64,000 bases of DNA from Lachnospiraceae oral taxon 107 str. F0167 (GTDB taxonomy: Bacteria > Bacillota > Clostridia > Lachnospirales > Lachnospiraceae). Position numbers and translations under genes: made by a program. Position 1 is the stretch's first letter. The number at the start of each line of letters is the position of its first letter. The notes beneath the pieces are model-generated. The model was not told the origin of the DNA and did no database searches. It worked only from the letters and a program-made list of their open reading frames with translations. The DNA lies in NCBI GenBank assembly GCA_000209465.1, contig GL890583.1, positions 431,282 through 495,281 of the forward strand, in the 5' to 3' direction. Below are positions 27,739-36,142 of this stretch, one piece after another.

Positions 27739-29098
27739 TTAATTTGCTGTCAATTCTATAGCAAGGTTTTTAAGCCATTTGCCCTGACGGTATCTGATAT
27801 ACCCTCCTACTACCTTATAAATCTCTGACGAAAGTACCATTGCATAAACTATATAAATGGGGAATTTAAAATACAGCCCTCCAAGAAATGCCATGGGAAC
27901 TCCTATCAGCCATACTGAGGATAAGTCCAGGAAAAGACATGCTAAAGTATCTCCTCCGCTTCTTAAAATACCTACTATATTTACTGCCGCTACCGCCTTA
28001 AGTGGAAAATATACAGCAAATACGAACAGACATACTTTTACATCATTTATCACATTATCAGATACATTATAAAGTGATACAAAGGGTAATCTGAAAATCA
28101 TTATAAGCATGGATGCAATAACACCTACCAAAAAAGTCATTATATATGAATATGAACCATATTGCTTTGCTTTTTTTAAATTTATTTGCGCCCATCTCAT
28201 TTCCCAGTATAACGACTGTCGCCATTGCTATACCTTGAAATGATACCACCATAAGATCCTGTAATGCCGTGGAAATTGTTATGGCGGCTACAGCCGCATC
28301 TCCCATCCTTCCATAAGCAACCGAATACAGTGTTGTTCCGATGCCCCAAAAGAATTCATTGACTATCACAGGCAATGCTGTTTTTGCAAATTGTGTAATC
28401 AATTCCTTTGAAAATGGATTTAATTTTGCTATTGGACATATTATAGGTGATTTTTTTATTGTTATAAGTGTAATTGTCAAAATAAATTCAAATATTCTGG
28501 CTATCACAGTTGCAATAGCTGCACCTACCACTCCAAGCATAGGCAAACCAAATTTTCCAAATATCAAAATATAGTTTAAAGCAATATTTAATATTATAGC
28601 AAAGACACTTGCTATAACAGGTACCTTTACCTCTCCCACCGCTCTCATTGTGGAAACATAAATATCTGTTGCCGCGGTAAAGGGATATGAAAGACATACT
28701 ACACCGAGATATGTTGCACCTATTGCTATAGTATTATCAGATTCTGTAAAAATCATCATAATTTTTTCGGGCATAAAAAAAGCAATAAGGGTAAGTATTA
28801 TGCTTCCTGCAACAGACAACAACAGACCAAGCCCAAGCACCTTTCTGATATTTTTAATATCACCATTGCCCCAGTACTGTGATGCGAGTATTCCTGTTCC
28901 GCTTTCTATACCGAAGATAAACAGTACAAAAACAAAAAAATATTTATTTGCCAACCCAACACCGGCAATTGAAGTTTCACCCAATTTACCAATCATTACG
29001 GTATCGGCAAAGTTTACAATCATTTTCAGTAACATTTGAAGAGAAACAGGAAGTGCAATATATAAAACCCTCATTATATACTCCCTGTCTTCAAACAT
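27739..29098 (-). pseudogene. MATE-family efflux transporter, frameshifted
   Basis: Multidrug/toxin extrusion-type transporter with the expected 12 membrane segments, split into two frames. The N-terminal part (down to about 28171) contains LPVSLQMLLKMIVNFADTVM and GNEMGANKFKK. The C-terminal part continues AKQYGSYSYIM in another frame. The joint falls in a run of seven T on the plus strand (28171-28177, seven A in the mRNA); six would restore one protein of about 450 residues. It could be a real pseudogene, slippage-based switching or a sequencing error. The start is uncertain: ATG 29098 gives a family-like N-terminus, whereas ATG 29074 has the better GGGAG site. Confidence 0.8.
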
Positions 29099-29123
29099 CT
29101 GGAACGGCAACATAAATAAGCCG

Positions 29124-30458
29124 TTATTCTTCCTTAAGCTCTTCATCCTCTTGTAATTTTGTTACTTTAATGGTGTTTATCATTTTATTTGAGACATGTA
29201 ATGCCTTAAACTCATATCCATGCATTATTATATCAAATTTCTCATTATCTTCCGGGATTCTGTCAAGTCGAGATATCATAAGACCATTGATAGTATCAAA
29301 ATTTTCCAGCTCCTCTTCATCAAATTTTATATTTAAAATATCTTCTATATCAGATAACGGAGTCATTCCCTTCATTATAAATGAACCGTCTGCCAGTTCC
29401 TTTATAAGCTCTTCATCTTCATCATATTCATCCATGATATTTCCGACAATTTCTTCGAGTATATCCTCCATAGTAACAATACCGGATGTCTGTCCATATT
29501 CATCCACCACTACAACCATATGATTTTTTTCTGATTGCATTTCCTTAAATAGGGTATCAAGGCTTTTATTTTCAGGCACAAATGTAATATTTCTTAGAAT
29601 ATTTGGAATATCCTTAATTGCGGTATTTTGATAATTTGATGTATTTTCACATATCAAGGCATCCTTCATATTTAAAATACCCATAATATTATCTATATTA
29701 TCTTTATAAACCGGATATCTGGAGTTAATACCGGAGGTCAGCATAAAGTCAATCACATCCTGTAAACTGTCCTCTCCATTTATAAATACCACATTTTTTC
29801 TATGAGTCATAACATCCCTTGCCTGCTTATCGTTAAGCTCAAAGATATTGGTAATCATTTCCGCCTCGGAGCCCTCAAATATCCCCTGTTCATGACCTTC
29901 ATTTACCATACTGACTATATCTTCCTCACTTACAGTTTCCGACTGCACCTTCATATCTACACCGAAGATCTTTAAAATAATATAAGAAATACCGTCCACA
30001 ATATAGATAAGCGGTGAAAGAATAAAAATTAAAGCAGCTGAAATATTTATAAAAATACAGGCACTTTTTTTCGGTGATTTTCTTGCCAGCTTATTTGGTA
30101 TAGATATTCCGAAAATAACAAAGAAAATACAAAATAATAATAGAACGATAAAAATCGAAATGCTCGTTGATATCGATATAGGAAGTAAAGCTGATAAAAA
30201 TGTCTTAATACCGGAGGTAAATGACCTTATAAAAAACCATCCGAGGAAAATTCCGGATAAGACATTTATAATATACATACAATAAAGTACCTTATCCGAA
30301 TTTTCCATATAGTATTTCAGCTTGTCACCATTTTTATCCTCATCAATATCAGAGCTGTTTAACTCATGAATAGCCGAATTAAAAGAGTGAATCGAAAAAT
30401 TTATAAATAATACAATTATAAAAGTAGTAATTAAAAATGCCGAATGAGCATCGTCCAT
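29124..30458 (-). CDS. CNNM/CorC-type hemolysin-like membrane protein
   Basis: A 444-residue protein of the CNNM transmembrane, paired CBS, CorC_HlyC-domain family, implicated in Mg2+ or other cation export. Four hydrophobic segments occupy about residues 5-170. The CBS pair includes DVMTHRKNVVFI (about 215) and VVVDEYGQTSGIVTMEDI (about 310-327), and the acidic C-terminal domain ends about residue 435. AGGAGA lies before ATG 30458. The gene ends close to or overlapping the MATE gene start, so the two are probably co-transcribed. The substrate is not determined. Confidence 0.9.
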   Translation of the reverse strand: MDDAHSAFLITTFIIVLFINFSIHSFNSAIHELNSSDIDEDKNGDKLKYYMENSDKVLYCMYIINVLSGIFLGWFFIRSFTSGIKTFLSALLPISISTSISIFIVLLLFCIFFVIFGISIPNKLARKSPKKSACIFINISAALIFILSPLIYIVDGISYIILKIFGVDMKVQSETVSEEDIVSMVNEGHEQGIFEGSEAEMITNIFELNDKQARDVMTHRKNVVFINGEDSLQDVIDFMLTSGINSRYPVYKDNIDNIMGILNMKDALICENTSNYQNTAIKDIPNILRNITFVPENKSLDTLFKEMQSEKNHMVVVVDEYGQTSGIVTMEDILEEIVGNIMDEYDEDEELIKELADGSFIMKGMTPLSDIEDILNIKFDEEELENFDTINGLMISRLDRIPEDNEKFDIIMHGYEFKALHVSNKMINTIKVTKLQEDEELKEE

Positions 30459-30505
30459 GAAAATCTCCTATTTATCTGATAAATAATATTTTATTATTTT
30501 AAGAA

Positions 30506-31684
30506 TTATACCATAGTATATAAATCTCTTATATAATCCTTTTTGCCTATATATTCACCTTCGCAGTAGTAAAGTCTAGGTACTCTTTTATTTATACCGC
30601 AAATAAATTCATAGGAAAATGTATTTGAATCCTTTGTCAATTCTTCAACAGTGATTTTGCTGTCTTCACTTTCTCCAAGAATCACTACAGTATCTCCTAT
30701 CTCCACTTTTGGAATATTGCTGACATCCACTATTGTCTGGTCCATGCATATTCTTCCAAGTATCCTGCATTTTACCCCATGAATCAATACATATCCCTTA
30801 TTGCTTAAATCTCTGGGGTATCCGTCCGCATATCCGAATGAAATTGTTGCAATATTCATATCCTTTTCCGCCTTAAATATTGCACCATAGCTTACACATT
30901 CTCCCGCTTTTATCTCCTTTATATAGGTAATGGTGGAGTAAATACTTAAAGCAGGTCTGTAATCAAAGCTTTTAAGGTTTACTTCATTTGAAGGTGATAC
31001 ACCATACATTGTAATACCGCATCTTACCATATCAAGCTGCGTTCCGATATTATTTACAATGGCGGCTGAGTTGGATGCATGTGTGATTTTGGGTTCAATG
31101 CCCATATTACGAAGCATATCTAAAAATTCCAAAAATAATTCTTCTTGTCTTTTTGCAGAAGTAAGATCTATTTCATCGGCACTGTGGAAATGAGTGAAAA
31201 TACCCTCGATTTCTATATTATTCATTTCATTTATGGTTTTAATGATATCAGCACTTTCTTTTGTAGGTTTAAAACCGATTCTGTTCATACCCGTATCAAT
31301 GGCGATATGAATGCTCATCTTTTTACCCATCTCTTTTGCTTCATCATTTATTTTTTTAGCCTGTTCCAATGTAAAAACAGATTCTCTTATATCAAATACA
31401 ATGGATTCCTTATAGCTGCTTCTTGGAATACATGCAAGTATCAAAATCGGCTTTGTAATACCATGATATCTTAGATTTATTCCCTCTTCCAAAGTCGCCA
31501 CACAGAAAAAATCCACAATATCCTTTATATGCAGTGATACCGGAACACTGCCATGCCCGTAGCCGTCAGCCTTTACAACAGCTGCCAGCTTCATATTCTC
31601 TTTTAAAGCCTGCTTTGTTATCATTAAATTATGCTTTATAGCATCTAAATCCACCTTTGCATAAGCTCGTCTATATGAGTCCAT
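30506..31684 (-). CDS. alr: Alanine racemase
   Basis: PLP enzyme converting L-Ala to D-Ala for peptidoglycan. The PLP lysine is K38 in AVVKADGYGHG. The second catalytic residue is the tyrosine of ECVSYGAIF (about 265). GRICMDQTIVDVS is the third landmark. 392 residues is typical. The ATG lies in the last bases of nnrD (14-bp overlap). The order rex-acpS-nnrD-alr is common in Clostridia and supports the whole group. Confidence 0.95.
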   Translation of the reverse strand: MDSYRRAYAKVDLDAIKHNLMITKQALKENMKLAAVVKADGYGHGSVPVSLHIKDIVDFFCVATLEEGINLRYHGITKPILILACIPRSSYKESIVFDIRESVFTLEQAKKINDEAKEMGKKMSIHIAIDTGMNRIGFKPTKESADIIKTINEMNNIEIEGIFTHFHSADEIDLTSAKRQEELFLEFLDMLRNMGIEPKITHASNSAAIVNNIGTQLDMVRCGITMYGVSPSNEVNLKSFDYRPALSIYSTITYIKEIKAGECVSYGAIFKAEKDMNIATISFGYADGYPRDLSNKGYVLIHGVKCRILGRICMDQTIVDVSNIPKVEIGDTVVILGESEDSKITVEELTKDSNTFSYEFICGINKRVPRLYYCEGEYIGKKDYIRDLYTMV

Positions 31685-32549
31685 TTTTCTTCCTTCTATT
31701 TAGCACCTCTCCGATATTATCAATGATTTCTCTTGCAAGGATGCTGTGTTCTCCATATTTTCTGCCTGCAAGACTGCCTGCCATGCCGTGAATAAATACT
31801 CCAAGTGCCACAGCCATATCATCCTCTATTCCAAGGCAGAACATACCTGCTATTATACCGCAGAGTACATCACCGCTTCCGGCTTTTGCCATAGCGGCAC
31901 TTCCGGATTTATTTATAAAAATATCATCCTTGGCGGCAATAACGCTTTGATGGGATTTAAGTACAACCGTAATTCCATATTTAGAGGCATATTCACCTGC
32001 ATATTTTACAGGTTCCGATAATATCTCATCTATTGATATATTTATAAGTCTGGACATCTCTCCGATATGAGGTGTTATAATAACATTGTCGGTATAGTAT
32101 TTTGTAAGTGTATTGTCAGCGGCAATAATATTTAAAGCGTCGGCATCTATTATCATAGGTACATAGCATTCCGACAATACATATTCGACTATGGTTTTGG
32201 CATAATAATCTGTGGAAAGTCCGGGACCGAGCACCACAACACTTGACCAGTCAAGGCATTTCTTTACCTTTCCTATAAAGCCTTCCTTATTTTCAAAGGC
32301 TTCTCTCTCATCATATGTTGTAATTATAGCTTCAGGTAAAAGAGTTTGTAAAATTGTTCTGTTTTTATTTACAGTGAATATTCTTACAAGTCCTGCACCC
32401 GAGCGATATGCCGCCATTGCACTCAAAAATGCAGCACCGCTCATACCGGTACTGCCTGCAATAACAAGCACATGCCCATAACTTCCCTTATTTGCATTCT
32501 TTTTTCTGTCAGGTATATATTTTAATGCAGTTTCATCAAGAACTCTCAT
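31671..32549 (-). CDS. nnrD: ADP-dependent NAD(P)H-hydrate dehydratase
   Basis: Repairs hydrated NAD(P)H. Contains the ribokinase-like C-terminal domain of YjeF proteins: YGHVLVIAGSTGMSGAAFLS near the start and the catalytic AGSGDVLCGIIAGM near residue 230. The N-terminal epimerase domain of the bifunctional form is absent. A TTG at 32570 also opens the frame, overlapping the acpS stop, but ATG 32549 is preceded by GGAGAAAAGG and gives a 292-residue product. Confidence 0.9.
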   Translation of the reverse strand: MRVLDETALKYIPDRKKNANKGSYGHVLVIAGSTGMSGAAFLSAMAAYRSGAGLVRIFTVNKNRTILQTLLPEAIITTYDEREAFENKEGFIGKVKKCLDWSSVVVLGPGLSTDYYAKTIVEYVLSECYVPMIIDADALNIIAADNTLTKYYTDNVIITPHIGEMSRLINISIDEILSEPVKYAGEYASKYGITVVLKSHQSVIAAKDDIFINKSGSAAMAKAGSGDVLCGIIAGMFCLGIEDDMAVALGVFIHGMAGSLAGRKYGEHSILAREIIDNIGEVLNRRKKNGLI

Positions 32550-32566
32550 ATCCTTTTCTCCACATA

Positions 32567-32935
32567 TCAATCCGATTCTATTACCACCATTGCAATAGCA
32601 AGTGAATTTGTATTGCTTATAGATACATGAATTTTTCCCACGGCAATGCCTTTTAGATGAACATTTGACATATTACATATTCTAATAAAAGGTTTACCAT
32701 AATCATCTCTAAGCACTTCCAAATCCTTCAGTTTTACACCCCTAAAACCTGTTCCCAATGCCTTTACAAAGGCTTCCTTTACAGCAAAATTTCCTGCCAA
32801 AAAACTGTCTGTATTTCTTGACTTTGCCATTTCTATCTCACTGTAGGTGAAAGCCTTTTTTAAAAAAAAATCTTTTTTTATTGCTCTTGATATTCTATCT
32901 ATTTCTATTATATCGGTTCCGATACCTCTAATCAT
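32567..32935 (-). CDS. acpS: Holo-[acyl-carrier-protein] synthase
   Basis: Transfers phosphopantetheine to acyl carrier protein. MIRGIGTDIIEIDRI at the start carries the Mg-binding Asp, and FAVKEAFVKALGTGFRG (about 50-66) carries the conserved Glu and Lys. From ATG 32935, which has GGAAAG just upstream, the product is 122 residues, the family size; the upstream start at 32959 would add eight atypical residues. It overlaps the end of rex by 8 bp. Confidence 0.94.
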   Translation of the reverse strand: MIRGIGTDIIEIDRISRAIKKDFFLKKAFTYSEIEMAKSRNTDSFLAGNFAVKEAFVKALGTGFRGVKLKDLEVLRDDYGKPFIRICNMSNVHLKGIAVGKIHVSISNTNSLAIAMVVIESD

Positions 32936-33584
32936 ACTTTCCTTCAAAAGGTATTGCATCTACATTACTGACTCTGTATGAAAGTCTCATTAAAGATTCT
33001 GAAAGATGCACATTTTCAACTACCACATCATCAGGAACTACAAGATCTGTATGCGCAAAATTCCAAATTGCCTTAATACCTGACTTTATCAGTCTGTCTG
33101 CAACCTCCATAGCACGAGTCTTCGGTATGGTAAGTGCGGCAATCTGTATATCATTCTCAGCTATAAATTTTTCGAGATTTTCAAGAGAATATATTCTTGC
33201 ACCACGCACGGTCTTATTAAACAGATTAGGATCCACATCAAACATTGCTTTAATAAGAAATCCTCTTCTCTCAAAATTTGCATAGTTTGCAATGGCCTTA
33301 CCTAAATGTCCTGCACCGATTATGATAACATTGTGCTGGCGATCAATCCCCAGTATTTTAGCAATCTCATTGTACAGATATCTTACATTATATCCATAAC
33401 CCTGTTGTCCGAAACCGCCAAAATTATTAAGATCCTGTCTGATTTGAGAAGCCGTAACCTTCATCCTCTCACTCAGTTCCTTGGAGGATATTCTTTCAAC
33501 ACCCTCTTCAGAAAGCTCACCCAAGTATCTGTAGTATCTTGGTAATCTTGATATAACCGCCCTTGATATTTTTCTTTCTTCCAT
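32928..33584 (-). CDS. rex: Redox-sensing transcriptional repressor Rex
   Basis: NADH/NAD+-responsive repressor of fermentation and respiration genes. An N-terminal winged helix (SRLPRYYRYLGEL, SQIRQDLNNFGGFGQQGYGYNV) is followed by a Rossmann fold with IIGAGHLGKAIANY (about 88-101) and a C-terminal domain-swapping helix. 218 residues is typical. It heads the operon rex-acpS-nnrD-alr. Its promoter region contains a good Rex-box match, so autoregulation is likely. Confidence 0.95.
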   Translation of the reverse strand: MEERKISRAVISRLPRYYRYLGELSEEGVERISSKELSERMKVTASQIRQDLNNFGGFGQQGYGYNVRYLYNEIAKILGIDRQHNVIIIGAGHLGKAIANYANFERRGFLIKAMFDVDPNLFNKTVRGARIYSLENLEKFIAENDIQIAALTIPKTRAMEVADRLIKSGIKAIWNFAHTDLVVPDDVVVENVHLSESLMRLSYRVSNVDAIPFEGKYD

Positions 33585-33705
33585 AGTTACTCCGCCTCAG
33601 ACATTGATTTATATAAAATAGATAAGAAAAGTAAAATCAAAGTCCGATACAAATGCCCTCAAAAGCATCTGTTTAATCCTTCCTAAATATGCTTAGCAAT
33701 TCCAT

Positions 33706-33723
33706 TTGTTAAGAATTCTACAA
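33706..33723. promoter_or_regulatory. Candidate Rex operator
   Basis: TTGTTAAGAATTCTACAA agrees with the Firmicute Rex consensus TTGTTAA-N4-TTAACAA at 12 of 14 fixed positions. It begins 2 bases after the -10 element of the rex promoter, a position where a bound repressor would block transcription start. Confidence 0.65.
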
Positions 33724-33725
33724 TT

Positions 33726-33754
33726 AGTATATTATCTATTAATATAAATGTCAA
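33726..33754 (-). promoter_or_regulatory. Sigma-A promoter of rex
   Basis: On the minus strand TTGACA (33754-33749), a 17-base spacer and TATACT (33731-33726). This near-consensus promoter lies about 140 bases before the rex start codon. Confidence 0.75.
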
Positions 33755-33842
33755 TACAGATATATATAGTAATATTTTTATATTTTACTCTTCACTTGAG
33801 TTATTATATTCTTAATACACATAATGTTTTGTTCCATTTTCC

Positions 33843-33872
33843 TTGCATTCAAATACATATTTAAGCTATACT
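33843..33872 (+). promoter_or_regulatory. Promoter of the ABC-F gene
   Basis: TTGCAT (33843-33848), 18-base spacer, TATACT (33867-33872). It lies 32 bases before the TTG start of the ABC-F gene. Confidence 0.5.
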
Positions 33873-33903
33873 AATGTGGATTATAAGACTAAGGAGGCAA
33901 ATT

Positions 33904-35832
33904 TTGATTTTAACTGCCACAAATATCTCAAAGTCTTTTGGAAGCAATGAGATAATAAAAGATGCAAACTTTTTAGTCAATGAACATGAAAAAGTTGCTA
34001 TAGTTGGTATAAACGGTGCCGGTAAAACCACTCTTTTAAAAATACTTACAGGTGAAGAGCATGCCGATAGCGGTAATGTTATACTGGCAAAGGATGCAAA
34101 GCTTGGGTATTTACGCCAAATAAATAATGTTGATTCAAAACTAAGTATAATTGATGAATTATACACCGTAATAGAGCATATATTAAGCATGGAAAAAAGA
34201 ATGCTTGATATGCAGGAGCAGATGCAGCATCTTAGCGGTGAGGCTTTGGAAGAATTATATTCCTCATATACCGCTCTTACACATAATTATGAGCTTATGG
34301 ACGGATATGCCGCAAAAAGCAAGGTTACGGGTATTTTAAAAGGTTTGGGATTTAATGAAAATGAATTTGACAGAAAAATAAATACTCTCTCGGGAGGTCA
34401 AAAGACCAGAGTGTTCCTTGCCAAACTATTACTTGAAGAGCCGGATATTATTTTACTTGACGAGCCTACAAACCACCTGGATTTAAGAAGTATAGAATGG
34501 CTTGAGTCCTATCTTTTAAACTATAAGGGTGCGGTAATAATAGTATCTCATGACAGATATTTTCTTGATAAAATAGTAAGTAAAGTCATAGATATAGAAA
34601 ACAGTGTCGTAACTATGTATAGCGGCAATTACTCCAATTTTTCAGCTAAAAAGCAAATGCTGATGGATGCAAAAATGAAGGAGTATTTAAATCAACAGCA
34701 GGAAATAAGGCATCAAGAGGCTGTTATCAGTAAGTTAAAGCAATTTAACAGAGAAAAGTCAATAAAAAGAGCTGAAAGCCGTCAAAAACAGCTTGAGAAA
34801 ATAGAAAGAGTTGAAGCTCCGCAAACTCATATAGAAAATATGCGACTTTCTTTAGATATTTCAAAGGAAAGCGGTAAGGATGTGCTCTCTGTAAACAATC
34901 TCTCAAAAAGTTTTGATGAAAAACATCTTTTTTCAAATATAAACTTTGAAATAAAAAGAGGCGAAAAGGTGGCTATAATAGGTGATAACGGAACAGGTAA
35001 AACCACTCTTTTAAAAATAATAAACGGTCTTCTATCTCCTGACAGCGGTGAGGTGATTTACGGTTCCAATGTGGTTATAGCATATTATGACCAGGAACAT
35101 CAGGTACTTCATATGGATAAAACTCTTTTTGACGAGATTTCCGATACCTATCCTGAGATGACCAATACTCAAATCAGAAATATCCTTGCGGCTTTTCTTT
35201 TTACAGGTGAGGATGTATATAAGAAAATCGGAGATTTATCCGGTGGTGAAAGAGGTAGAGTATCTTTAGTAAAACTTATGCTCTCAAAGGCAAATTTCCT
35301 ACTCCTTGACGAGCCTACAAACCATCTTGATATACTCAGCAAGGATGTGCTTGAAAGTGCTTTAAACAGTTTTCCGGGTACTATATGCTATGTCTCACAT
35401 GACAGATATTTTATCAATAAGACTGCTACAAGGATTCTTGACCTCACAGGAAACAGATTGTTAAATTATATAGGCAATTATGATTATTATATCGAAAAAA
35501 GAGAGGCTGTGGAAGGTGCTGCAAATCTTATCTCAAATGAATCAAAAGAAAAGTCTGTAGAAATCTCAGATTCCAAGCAGGAATGGCTTGAAAATAAGAC
35601 AGCACAGGCTCAAAAGAAAAAGCTCTCTAATGCCTTAAATAAATGTGAGAAAGAGATAGAAAAGCTTGAAGAAAAGCTTGGGCTTATTGATGAGGAGTTT
35701 TCAAACCCTGAGATTTCATCAAATGTAGGCAAGCTTATGGAACTTCAAAAAGAAAAAAGCTCTTTGGAGGAAAAACTTGAAAAACTTATGAATGAGTGGG
35801 AAGAACTTACCTTAAGTCTGGAGGAAAATTGA
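33904..35832 (+). CDS. ABC-F family ATPase (ribosome-associated type)
   Basis: Soluble protein with two ATP-binding cassettes and no membrane domain. The first has GINGAGKTTLLKIL and LSGGQKTRVFLA with LLDEPTNHLDL; the second has GDNGTGKTTLLKI and LSGGERGRVSL with LLDEPTNHLDI. A charged linker between them and a C-terminal coiled coil (last 80 residues or so) are typical. The frame is open from ATG 33874, but TTG 33904 has AAGGAGG 6 bases upstream and yields MILTATNISKSFG, the usual N-terminus. The arrangement resembles YdiF/Uup-like members. A translation-factor role is more likely than antibiotic resistance, but this is inference. Confidence 0.9.
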   Translation: MILTATNISKSFGSNEIIKDANFLVNEHEKVAIVGINGAGKTTLLKILTGEEHADSGNVILAKDAKLGYLRQINNVDSKLSIIDELYTVIEHILSMEKRMLDMQEQMQHLSGEALEELYSSYTALTHNYELMDGYAAKSKVTGILKGLGFNENEFDRKINTLSGGQKTRVFLAKLLLEEPDIILLDEPTNHLDLRSIEWLESYLLNYKGAVIIVSHDRYFLDKIVSKVIDIENSVVTMYSGNYSNFSAKKQMLMDAKMKEYLNQQQEIRHQEAVISKLKQFNREKSIKRAESRQKQLEKIERVEAPQTHIENMRLSLDISKESGKDVLSVNNLSKSFDEKHLFSNINFEIKRGEKVAIIGDNGTGKTTLLKIINGLLSPDSGEVIYGSNVVIAYYDQEHQVLHMDKTLFDEISDTYPEMTNTQIRNILAAFLFTGEDVYKKIGDLSGGERGRVSLVKLMLSKANFLLLDEPTNHLDILSKDVLESALNSFPGTICYVSHDRYFINKTATRILDLTGNRLLNYIGNYDYYIEKREAVEGAANLISNESKEKSVEISDSKQEWLENKTAQAQKKKLSNALNKCEKEIEKLEEKLGLIDEEFSNPEISSNVGKLMELQKEKSSLEEKLEKLMNEWEELTLSLEEN

Positions 35833-35833
35833 T

Positions 35834-36046
35834 ATGAAAATGAAAAGGCTTTTTGCTATTATAATTTTAATTATACTTATATTCAGTTTGACTGCCACAA
35901 TTTTTGTTGCAATATTTTCATCTGACACAAGGCTCTTATTTACATTATTATTCATAGATATTGTAATGCCGGTAATTATATATGCATATCTTGTTATAAC
36001 AAAACAGATAAAAAATCTTGATAAAAAAGAGGATGATAAAGAATAA
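35834..36046 (+). CDS. Small two-helix membrane protein
   Basis: A 70-residue protein with two hydrophobic helices (about 6-28 and 33-56) and a charged tail (KNLDKKEDDKE), so both ends are probably cytoplasmic. It starts 1 base after the ABC-F stop, with GGAGG in the end of that gene as ribosome-binding site, so the two are translationally linked. No family was recognised. Confidence 0.7.
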   Translation: MKMKRLFAIIILIILIFSLTATIFVAIFSSDTRLLFTLLFIDIVMPVIIYAYLVITKQIKNLDKKEDDKE

Positions 36047-36072
36047 TAACTCTGCCGGTGGTAACAGTTTAA

Positions 36073-36118
36073 AGGGAGTGTATGGCTTAATTAAAGTCAT
36101 ACACTCCCTGAATTTTTG
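36073..36118 (+). terminator. Terminator after the ABC-F operon
   Basis: AGGGAGTGTATGGCTT pairs with AAGTCATACACTCCCT around AATTA, followed by GAATTTTTGTTT. It lies between the convergent small membrane protein gene and topA. Confidence 0.85.
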
Positions 36119-36142
36119 TTTAGATAAAAGAAGGCTTTAGTT

